Shown: piece by piece, positions 1 through 6,410 of the stretch
Position numbering within the stretch: the first letter of the stretch is position 1
Layout: every line of letters starts with the position of its first letter
Assembly (NCBI GenBank): GCA_945901195.1
Contig: CAMDKB010000133.1
Location: 1-10,469, forward strand
Direction: 5' to 3'
Length of the DNA: 10,469 bases
DNA from: Rhizobium sp. Q54
GTDB taxonomy: Bacteria > Pseudomonadota > Alphaproteobacteria > Rhizobiales > Beijerinckiaceae
Notes under the pieces: generated by a model
Told to the model about the DNA's origin: nothing
The model's input: only the letters and a program-made list of their open reading frames with translations
The model's database searches: none
Made by a program: the position numbers and the translations under genes

Positions 1-1341
1 ATGGAAAAGCGCAACGAAAAGATGCATCTCGGCGTCTTCTTCAAGAACACCGGACATCATATCGCCGCCTGGCGCTCGGAACAGTCGCAGCCGGATGCCG
101 GCATCAACCTCAAGCATTATGTCGAATGCGCACAAACGGCGGAACGCGCGGGATTCGATTTTCTGTTTTATGCAGACAGCGCCGCAATACGCGAAGCCGC
201 GCTTGAGCCGCTCAGCCGATCCTCGCAATACACAGCCTATTTCGAGCCGACGACACTTCTGGCGTCACTTGGCGCTGTGACAAGCCGCATTGGTCTGGTT
301 GCAACGCAGACCACAAGCTACAATGAACCTTACAACATAGCCCGCCGTTTTGCCTCCCTTGATCATCTGACACGTGGCCGCGCTGGCTGGAATGTCGTCA
401 CATCAGGCAATGATGCTGAAGCCCTCAACTTCGGGCGCGAAGAGCATTACGAACACGATGAACGTTATTTGCGCGCCCAGGAATTCGTCGAAGTCGTAAA
501 AGGCCTCTGGGACAGCTGGGACGATGACGCGTTCATTTACGACCGCAAGGAAGGCCGTTTTTTCAACCCGGAAAAACTGCATAAGCTCAATCACCACGGC
601 AAATATTTCAAGGTGCGCGGGCCATTGAATGTGCCACGTTCGCCACAGGGTTATCCCGTGATCTTTCAGGCCGGGATTTCAGAAAGCGGCCGGGAGCTTG
701 CCGCAGCCACGGCTGAAGGCGTCTTTTCCGGCGAGCTCACAGTGGAGCGATCCCAGACGCATTATTCCGACATCAAGAAACGCATGGCGCGCTACAACCG
801 CCAGCAAGACGAATTGAAGATATTGCCGGGCTGCACGATTTTCTGCGGACGGACAGCAGCCGAAGCGCGCGACAAGGAAGATTATCTGGGCTCGCTTATC
901 CACCCCGTGGTGGGCCGCGAATATATCAGCACCCTTCTGGGCATCGATCTCAGCGATTGCGATGAAAATGACCACCTTCCAGATCGCGAAAGCAAGACGC
1001 GCGCAAAGGCCGGCATTGCACTCAGCATCAAGGCTATGGCCGAGCGCGAAAATCTCACCATCCGCCAGCTCTACATGCGCCTTGCCGGCTCACATGGAAA
1101 ACTCACCTTGCGCGGCACGTCGATCGAAATCGCCGATACGATGAGCGAATGGTTCCACAACCATGGCTGCGACGGGTTCATCCTGCAGCCCTCCACGATG
1201 CCCGGCGATCTCAACGACATGGCCGATCTGCTGGTGCCTGAATTGCAGAACCGTGGCCTGATCCGGGTAGGCTACGAAGGCGCGACCCTGCGCGAGCATA
1301 TGGGGTTGAAGCGGCCCGAGAGCCGATATCTGGGAACATAA
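1..1341 (+). CDS. LLM-class FMN-dependent monooxygenase (NtaA/SnaA/DszA family)
   Basis: A 446-residue protein of the bacterial luciferase-like (TIM-barrel) superfamily, in the branch that includes nitrilotriacetate monooxygenase, pristinamycin synthase subunit A and DszA. These cytoplasmic enzymes oxidise a substrate with O2 and FMNH2 supplied by a separate flavin reductase, which is not in the window. Family signs seen: the N-terminal LGVFFKNTGHH strand (residues 10-20), ERAGFDFLFYAD (48-59), FEPTTLLASLGAVTSRIGL (81-99), the GWNVVTS segment (129-135), HDERYLRAQEFVEVVKGLWDSW (152-173), and QAGISESGRELAAATAE (223-239). Length is normal for the family. The ATG is the first base of the window, so its ribosome binding site and any longer N-terminus are out of sight; M8 is an alternative start. 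The substrate cannot be told from sequence: a sulfur or nitrogen compound such as a sulfonate or aminopolycarboxylate is possible. The family call is secure. Confidence 0.9.
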   Translation: MEKRNEKMHLGVFFKNTGHHIAAWRSEQSQPDAGINLKHYVECAQTAERAGFDFLFYADSAAIREAALEPLSRSSQYTAYFEPTTLLASLGAVTSRIGLVATQTTSYNEPYNIARRFASLDHLTRGRAGWNVVTSGNDAEALNFGREEHYEHDERYLRAQEFVEVVKGLWDSWDDDAFIYDRKEGRFFNPEKLHKLNHHGKYFKVRGPLNVPRSPQGYPVIFQAGISESGRELAAATAEGVFSGELTVERSQTHYSDIKKRMARYNRQQDELKILPGCTIFCGRTAAEARDKEDYLGSLIHPVVGREYISTLLGIDLSDCDENDHLPDRESKTRAKAGIALSIKAMAERENLTIRQLYMRLAGSHGKLTLRGTSIEIADTMSEWFHNHGCDGFILQPSTMPGDLNDMADLLVPELQNRGLIRVGYEGATLREHMGLKRPESRYLGT

Positions 1342-1431
1342 GAGCCACTTGACTCCCCCCGTTCCGACCGGCACTCACGCCATAAAGTGCCCGCAGCGTC
1401 CACCGCCGGGCGCAGTCATGAGCGGGCAAAC

Positions 1432-2304
1432 TTGGTCTTACTCCGTCACAGGCTTGAATATCTCGCCTTCCGCGGCATCAGCGCAGTCATGCGCGCCCTG
1501 CCGGTGGAAACAGCATCGCGGCTGAGTGGCCGCGGCTGGCGGCTGTTTGCACCGCTGACCCGCCGCCATCGGCGCGCCCTGGGCCATATTGCCATAGCCT
1601 TTCCGCAAAAGTCCTATGAAGAGCACGAAACCATCGCCCGGGGCATGTGGGAGAATCTGGGCCGCGTGTTTGCCGAGAGTTTTCACCTGGATGCCATCGC
1701 CCGCGATGGCCGCGTCAGTTTTGCCGAGGGCTCGGAGCCCGAGAAAATCCTGCCCGCAGATAGGAAATTCGTCGCCAGCGCGCCGCATCTGGGCAATTGG
1801 GAAGCCGCCGTCATCGGCATGCAATTGGCGGGCGCACGCACGGCTGGAATTTACCAGCGTATCAAAAACCCCCTGGTCGACGAATATGTACGCAGCATTC
1901 GCGCCCCGCTCTATGAAGGCGGGCTCCACGCCAAACATTCGGATGCGGCGCGAAAAGTGCTCGTCCACGTAAAAGGCGGCGGAGCCTTTGCAACGATGGG
2001 CGATCTGCGCGATCACTTCGGGATCAAGGTCCCGTTTTTCGGCCGCCCTGCCCCGTCTACGCCGTTCCCTGCCCTGGCGGCGCGCACCTTGAATGTGCCC
2101 TTGATCGCAGCGTCCATCGTCCGCGAACCGGTTGAGGGCCAGCACGTCCGCTTCCGCATTACCCTGCGCCGCATCGAGATTCCCCGCAGCACCGACCGCG
2201 ATGCCGATGTTCTGGCCGCCACCGCAGCACTCCAGTCCGCATTCGAGGAATTCGTCCGGGAAAAGCCTGAACAATGGATGTGGGCGCATCGGCGTTGGGG
2301 CTGA
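1432..2304 (+). CDS. LpxL/HtrB-like lysophospholipid (lipid A) acyltransferase
   Basis: A member of the LpxL/LpxM (HtrB/MsbB) acyltransferase family, inner-membrane-associated enzymes that transfer a fatty acyl chain from acyl-ACP, classically to a lipid A precursor. The HX4(D/E) catalytic signature is HLGNWE (H119, E124 counting from this start). Downstream are GGGAFATMGDLRD and VPFFGRPAPSTPFPALAARTLNVPLI, the usual substrate-pocket region, and the protein ends in EKPEQWMWAHRRWG, a typical family C-terminus. The start is uncertain. The frame is open back to a GTG at 1387 (305 aa), but family-like sequence begins only at LRHRLEYLAFRGIS, so I chose TTG 1432 (290 aa); neither has a good Shine-Dalgarno. 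No long hydrophobic anchor is visible, only a weak one near residues 8-25. Hyphomicrobiales carry several paralogues, so the acceptor (lipid A, or another lipid such as an ornithine lipid) is open. Confidence 0.85.
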   Translation: MVLLRHRLEYLAFRGISAVMRALPVETASRLSGRGWRLFAPLTRRHRRALGHIAIAFPQKSYEEHETIARGMWENLGRVFAESFHLDAIARDGRVSFAEGSEPEKILPADRKFVASAPHLGNWEAAVIGMQLAGARTAGIYQRIKNPLVDEYVRSIRAPLYEGGLHAKHSDAARKVLVHVKGGGAFATMGDLRDHFGIKVPFFGRPAPSTPFPALAARTLNVPLIAASIVREPVEGQHVRFRITLRRIEIPRSTDRDADVLAATAALQSAFEEFVREKPEQWMWAHRRWG

Positions 2305-2334
2305 ACTGCGCGGGCTGCGCTGCTAAGGTAGGTA

Positions 2335-2436
2335 AGAGCATCGCGCGAAAAAGTGGTCCCGGTTTTTCGCGAAAGCGATGCTCTAAATATTAGAATCGAT
2401 CAGCGTGCTGTAAACCGGTTCCAGTTTACAGCACGC
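2335..2436. repeat. Bru-RS/RIME-like double-hairpin intergenic repeat
   Basis: Two adjacent inverted repeats fill the gap before the exonuclease gene. The first pairs AGAGCATCGC (2335-2344) with GCGATGCTCT (2375-2384) and continues inside with GCGAAAAA (2345-2352) against TTTTTCGC (2363-2370), leaving a GAAA bulge and a 10-nt loop. The second pairs GCGTGCTGTAAAC (2403-2415) with GTTTACAGCACGC (2424-2436), a perfect 13-bp stem with an 8-nt loop. Size and build resemble the Bru-RS palindromic repeats of Brucella and RIME-type elements of rhizobia. Family membership is from memory of those elements and was not tested by alignment. The unit lies between two same-strand genes and could act in RNA as a terminator or processing site. 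Confidence 0.7.
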
Positions 2437-2462
2437 GGATCTAATGAGTCCCTATCCCCGGC

Positions 2463-2468
2463 AGGAGG
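2463..2468 (+). promoter_or_regulatory. Ribosome binding site AGGAGG deciding the TTG start of xth
   Basis: A perfect AGGAGG ends 7 nt before the TTG at 2476. The frame is open further upstream to 2353, but that would translate the double-hairpin repeat into sequence unlike exonuclease III, so this site fixes the start. Confidence 0.85.
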
Positions 2469-2475
2469 CCGCCCC

Positions 2476-3252
2476 TTGCGTATCGCAACCTGGAACGTGA
2501 ATTCGGTCCGCCAGCGACTGGATCATCTGACGTACTACCTGCGCGAAGTCTCCCCGGATGTTCTCTGCCTGCAGGAGTTGAAATGCGAGGAGAAGGATTT
2601 TCCCTTCGCTGCCATTGAGGCGGAAGGCTACAACGCTGCCGTTCACGGTCAGAAAACCTTCAATGGCGTCGCCATACTTTCCAAGCGGCCTATCGAAGTC
2701 ATGAAGGGCCTGCCCGGCAACGACGAGGATACCCAGGCGCGCTACATCGAAGCCGAAATTCCCGATGAGACAGGCGTCGTGCGCGTCGCCTCCATCTATC
2801 TGCCCAATGGCAATCCCGTAGGCACTGACAAATACCCTTACAAACTGAACTGGATGGAACGCCTGCGCACCCATGCCAAAGGCCTTCTGCAGCTTGAAGA
2901 AGCGCTCGTGCTGGCGGGAGACTACAATGTCATTCCCGCCGCCTGCGACGCAAAGGACCCAAAAGCCTGGGAAAGTGATGCGCTGTTTTTGCCGCAGACC
3001 CGCGCGCAATTTCAGGCGCTGCTCTATCTCGGCCTCACAGAAGCCTTGCGCGCGGTGACGGACCAGGCGGGTCTTTATACATTCTGGGATTATCAGGCAG
3101 GCGCATGGCAACGCAATAACGGCATCCGCATTGACCATCTGCTGCTCTCGCCACAGGCCGCCGACCGGCTGAAGAACGTGACAATCGACAAGGAGATGCG
3201 GGCACGCGAAAAACCAAGCGACCATGTGCCAATCCGCATCGAGCTCGACTGA
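2476..3252 (+). CDS. xth: Exodeoxyribonuclease III (AP endonuclease, ExoIII family)
   Basis: A 258-residue cytoplasmic DNA repair enzyme: an Mg2+-dependent 3'-5' exonuclease on duplex DNA that also cuts 5' of abasic sites and trims damaged 3' ends in base excision repair. The whole catalytic set is present when counted from the TTG start: N7 in TWNVNS, E34 in LQELK, Y108 in YLPNG, D149 and N151 in GDYN, W205/D206 in FWDYQAGAW, D220 in RIDHLL, and D249/H250 in SDHVP. E34 has the same number as in the E. coli enzyme, which supports the chosen start, as does the AGGAGG 7 nt upstream. The length is normal. It stops 13 nt before the preferred start of the cyclase gene, so the two are probably one transcript. 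Genomes of this group often have two ExoIII paralogues; which one this is cannot be told here. Confidence 0.93.
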   Translation: MRIATWNVNSVRQRLDHLTYYLREVSPDVLCLQELKCEEKDFPFAAIEAEGYNAAVHGQKTFNGVAILSKRPIEVMKGLPGNDEDTQARYIEAEIPDETGVVRVASIYLPNGNPVGTDKYPYKLNWMERLRTHAKGLLQLEEALVLAGDYNVIPAACDAKDPKAWESDALFLPQTRAQFQALLYLGLTEALRAVTDQAGLYTFWDYQAGAWQRNNGIRIDHLLLSPQAADRLKNVTIDKEMRAREKPSDHVPIRIELD

Positions 3253-3265
3253 CAGGATAGTGGCA

Positions 3266-5521
3266 GTGGCGCAAGGGCTGGACAAACGTGTAGACAAAAA
3301 GCCCCCGCGGCTGTGGCGCATCATGCGGGTCGCAACGCGGCGGCTGTCCTCGCTCTCGCTTTCCGTGCTGCCGATTGCACTGGGCCTGCTGCTCGCCATC
3401 GCCTTGAGCAACAGCTCTGTTGTCGAGCGTGTGCGCTACATCGTGTTCGATCAATATCAGCGCTGGCAGCCTCGCGTATGGCATCCTGATTTGCCTGTTC
3501 GCGTCGTTGATATCGATGAGACTTCGCTGGCGAAAATCGGCCAATGGCCCTGGCCCCGCTCGCGCATCGCTGAACTCACCCGCAAGCTGGCCGGATATGG
3601 CGCGTCCGTGATCGCCTACGATATCATTTTCGCAGAGGAAGAACGGCTCTCAACGCGCTCCATCATCGCGCAATTGCCCGAAGTCCCGGAACGAGACGCA
3701 CTCGAAAAAGTGCTCGAAAAGCGCGGCGATCTGGATGGCGATCCGTTGCGCGATGCGCTGGCGGAAACAAATTCCGTTCTCGCGGTTGTGCTCACACAGG
3801 AAGGCATGCCAGCCGAAGCGAAAGTAAAATCCGAATTTGTTTTGGTTGGCGATGATCCCACCGACGAACTCAAACCTTTCAGTGGAATGGTCCTGCCCCT
3901 GCCGGCCTTGCGCGAGGCCGCCAAAGGGCTCGGCGCGATCCAGTATGTTCCAGATCAGGATTTGATCATACGGCGCGTCCCGCTCGTGTTTGCCGTCGGC
4001 AAAGGCGAGAGCAGGCTGCGTGTGCCCAGTCTTGCTGCCGAATCCTTGCGTGTCGCACAGGCCGCCGATACACCCACGCCCATTCTCAAGACCAATCAGG
4101 CCTCGGGCGAATGGGGTTTTGGTGGCCGCACCCTGCTGGTGAATGTCAAGATTGGCAGTTTCGATATCCCTGTCGAAGGCGATGGCTCACTGCGCGTTCA
4201 TTATGCGGGTACTCAGCCGGGACGAACGATTGCCGCTTGGAAGGTGCTCGCAGGCGAAGTATCTCGCGAAGACATCGACGGCAGGATCATCCTGATCGGA
4301 GCGCGAGCAGCAAGCTTGTTCGATCTCAGGGCCACACCGCTGGAGCCGCTCGTGGCCGGCGTGGACATACATGCCGAAGCGCTGGAGCACATCGTATCGG
4401 AAGCCAGTCTGCGGCGGCCTCTGGAAGCGCCGTATGCCGAAACACTCGCCATCTTCGTGATTGGTCTGCTGATCGTTTTCATTGTCCGACGCGCCGCGCC
4501 TCTGCCTTCGGCAATCGCGACCGCGATCATTATTGGAGGCGGCGCGGCCCTTTCCTGGTTCGCCTTCTCGCGCATGTCCATCCTGATAGATCCTTTGATT
4601 CCAGGCGCAAGCTGGCTGGCGGCCTATGTCGCAGCGACATTGGGTGTCTTCAGACGCAGTGAGCGAGAGAAGAGCTTTGTTCGCAGTGCTTTCTCACGCT
4701 ATCTGGCGCCCGCGATGGTCGAGCGGATCGCCGCCGATCCCTCGCAACTCGCACTGGGCGGCGAAACACGCGACGTGACAATTCTTTTCTCTGACGTACG
4801 CGACTTCACCAGCCGCTCCGAAACACTCGACGCTGAAGGCGTGGTCCATTTTCTGAACGCATTGCATACCCCCATGACAGAAGAAGTGCTGAAGTCTGGT
4901 GGCACTGTCGACAAATACATCGGCGACGGATTGATGGCTTTCTGGAATGCGCCGCTAGACGTGCCCGGCCACGCCAACAACGCCTGCCGCTGCGCTCTCG
5001 CCATGATCAACGCGGTCCCACGTATCGATGCGCGCATGAAGGCGCAGGCAGAATCCGAAGGCCATGCACATATTCCCCTGCGGATTGGCATCGGCCTCAA
5101 CACCGGCAGTGTTTTTGTTGGCAACATGGGTTCAGCCCAGCGCTTCGACTATTCAATCGTCGGTGATGCCGTGAACGTCACAGCGCGCCTGGAATCGGCA
5201 ACCAAGGAATTCGCATTGCCTATCCTCGTCTCCGAGGGCACACGCGCGGCAGCCAGCGATTTTGTGTTTCTCGATCTTGGCGCGACGGGCCTGAAGGGAA
5301 AAACCACGGAAACCGCAGTCTTCGCATTGCACGGACCCAAGAGCGAAGCTGGCGCCGATTTTACGCAATTCACAAAGCTACACGAGGCTGTGCTCGCGGC
5401 TTGCAGGAATGACTCGCCTGACAAGGAAGCGAAATTCGCAGCCGTGCGAATGCATACCCTCTCAGCGCGTTACGCGCCATTTTACGAAAAACTGGCCGCG
5501 CGCCAGATCAAGCCTGAATGA
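3266..5521 (+). CDS. CHASE2-domain membrane adenylate cyclase (class III)
   Basis: A 751-residue sensor enzyme predicted to make cAMP from ATP. Order: a membrane segment (about 31-48); an extracytoplasmic CHASE2 domain to about 385, with the family-like VRVVDIDETSLAKIGQWPWPR, GASVIAYDIIFAE and GRIILIGARAASLFDLRATPL; three membrane segments (about 392-410, 415-436, 443-462); then a cytoplasmic class III cyclase domain. Catalytic residues seen: metal Asp D510 (FSDVRDF) and D554 (YIGDG), adenine-selecting K550 (VDKYIGDG) with S630 (DYSIVGD), and transition-state N637 and R641 (NVTAR). Ser in place of Asp at the second purine position fits the class IIIb subgroup. The domain is therefore expected to be active and to prefer ATP. 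GTG 3266 was chosen because AGGA (3254-3257) lies 8 nt upstream; GTG 3260 and ATG 3224 (765 aa, overlapping xth by 29 bp, no visible Shine-Dalgarno) are alternatives. The CHASE2 ligand is unknown. Confidence 0.9.
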   Translation: MAQGLDKRVDKKPPRLWRIMRVATRRLSSLSLSVLPIALGLLLAIALSNSSVVERVRYIVFDQYQRWQPRVWHPDLPVRVVDIDETSLAKIGQWPWPRSRIAELTRKLAGYGASVIAYDIIFAEEERLSTRSIIAQLPEVPERDALEKVLEKRGDLDGDPLRDALAETNSVLAVVLTQEGMPAEAKVKSEFVLVGDDPTDELKPFSGMVLPLPALREAAKGLGAIQYVPDQDLIIRRVPLVFAVGKGESRLRVPSLAAESLRVAQAADTPTPILKTNQASGEWGFGGRTLLVNVKIGSFDIPVEGDGSLRVHYAGTQPGRTIAAWKVLAGEVSREDIDGRIILIGARAASLFDLRATPLEPLVAGVDIHAEALEHIVSEASLRRPLEAPYAETLAIFVIGLLIVFIVRRAAPLPSAIATAIIIGGGAALSWFAFSRMSILIDPLIPGASWLAAYVAATLGVFRRSEREKSFVRSAFSRYLAPAMVERIAADPSQLALGGETRDVTILFSDVRDFTSRSETLDAEGVVHFLNALHTPMTEEVLKSGGTVDKYIGDGLMAFWNAPLDVPGHANNACRCALAMINAVPRIDARMKAQAESEGHAHIPLRIGIGLNTGSVFVGNMGSAQRFDYSIVGDAVNVTARLESATKEFALPILVSEGTRAAASDFVFLDLGATGLKGKTTETAVFALHGPKSEAGADFTQFTKLHEAVLAACRNDSPDKEAKFAAVRMHTLSARYAPFYEKLAARQIKPE

Positions 5522-5549
5522 TGCACGACATATAGACCGGGCATACCGG

Positions 5550-6410
5550 CTATTGCGCGGCTTGCGCACTGCGTCCGCCGCGAGTCAGGTGCTTGCGCAA
5601 TTCAACGCCCGCCGCCTCGCGATCGAAGTCGGTCGCCTGCTCCATCGCCTTGTCATAGAGCTGCACAATCCAGTTGTGCTTTTCAGCTGTACCAGCGCTC
5701 TCACGCGCAACCGTCAGGAACATCAGCCCCCGCGCGCGCTGACGCGGCACGCCTTCCGCGCCATTGAAAAGAATGTTGCCGAGCACCGCCTGCGATTCCT
5801 GGTGGCTCTTGGCGGCAGCATACCCGAGCCAGGGCAATGACTGACGCACACTCTTGGGCACACCATTGCCATCCAGATACATACGCGCCAGATTGTACTG
5901 CGCATTGGGATCGCCAAAAGTCGTGGCGGCGTAATGGAACATTTCCTGCGCCCGCGCCGTATCGCGCTTAACTGCCGTATTGGGAATCCCGGCCAGCGAA
6001 TAGACCCCGATAGCAACGAACGCCGAAGCCACCACCGGCACATTGCGTGGATTTGCCTGATCCTCATTATATTCGCGAACAACGCGCGCGAAATATTGGT
6101 AGGCGGTAAAATCGTTTTTGCGCACGCCTTCACCGCTGGCGTACATTTTACCCAATTGCCATTGCGCCAGCGCTTCGCCGCTATCGGCAGCGAAACTGAA
6201 TGCCTGCACGGATTTGGCAGCATCTCCCCGTTGTAGCGTCTCGACACCCGCGCGCAACGCGTCGCGCGGATCCTTGAACATCGGCAGAGGCGCCACAGAA
6301 GCCGCAGGCGGCGCAGGCTGTGCGTCAAGCGCCCAAGCTGGCGCACACACAGACGCGCCCAAAAGAGCACCCGCTACAATCACAAAAATGGGGCGGTCAG
6401 ATATCTGCAT
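5550..6410 (-). CDS. Exported Sel1-repeat protein, ExoR-like
   Basis: A 286-residue protein with a signal peptide (basic start, hydrophobic core FVIVAGALLGASVCAPA, likely cut after AWA near residue 27), a Pro/Ala-rich linker, and Sel1-type TPR repeats at about 79-114 (AQWQLGKMYASGEGVRKND), 125-166, 167-203 (AQYNLARMYLDGNGVPK) and 204-238. No lipobox is seen, so a soluble periplasmic location is inferred. Layout and the DALRAGVETLQRGD entry resemble rhizobial ExoR, the periplasmic protein that holds the ExoS/ChvI (BvrS/BvrR) kinase system in check; this is by recalled similarity, and other Sel1 proteins are possible. The frame is open to 6557, but ATG 6410 is preferred because the signal peptide begins there and GGAGA lies 11 nt upstream. 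It overlaps the end of ilvD by 14 bp, so co-transcription and translational coupling are likely. Confidence 0.8.
   Translation of the reverse strand: MQISDRPIFVIVAGALLGASVCAPAWALDAQPAPPAASVAPLPMFKDPRDALRAGVETLQRGDAAKSVQAFSFAADSGEALAQWQLGKMYASGEGVRKNDFTAYQYFARVVREYNEDQANPRNVPVVASAFVAIGVYSLAGIPNTAVKRDTARAQEMFHYAATTFGDPNAQYNLARMYLDGNGVPKSVRQSLPWLGYAAAKSHQESQAVLGNILFNGAEGVPRQRARGLMFLTVARESAGTAEKHNWIVQLYDKAMEQATDFDREAAGVELRKHLTRGGRSAQAAQ

Noticed and set aside
1438..2289. Minus-strand open frame (283 codons) opposite the acyltransferase
   Set aside because: Shadow of the acyltransferase gene, which has the HX4E motif and family C-terminus; the antisense product has no recognisable features.
2353..2475. 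N-terminal extension of exonuclease III to 2353
   Set aside because: It would translate the double-hairpin repeat; the TTG at 2476 has a perfect AGGAGG and gives E34 the same number as the E. coli enzyme.
2452..3411. Minus-strand open frame (319 codons) opposite xth
   Set aside because: Shadow of exonuclease III, whose whole catalytic set is visible on the plus strand.
5522..5549. Bidirectional terminator between the convergent cyclase and Sel1 genes
   Set aside because: Only a 4-bp CCGG/CCGG pairing around GCATA and no T-run on either side; too weak to call.
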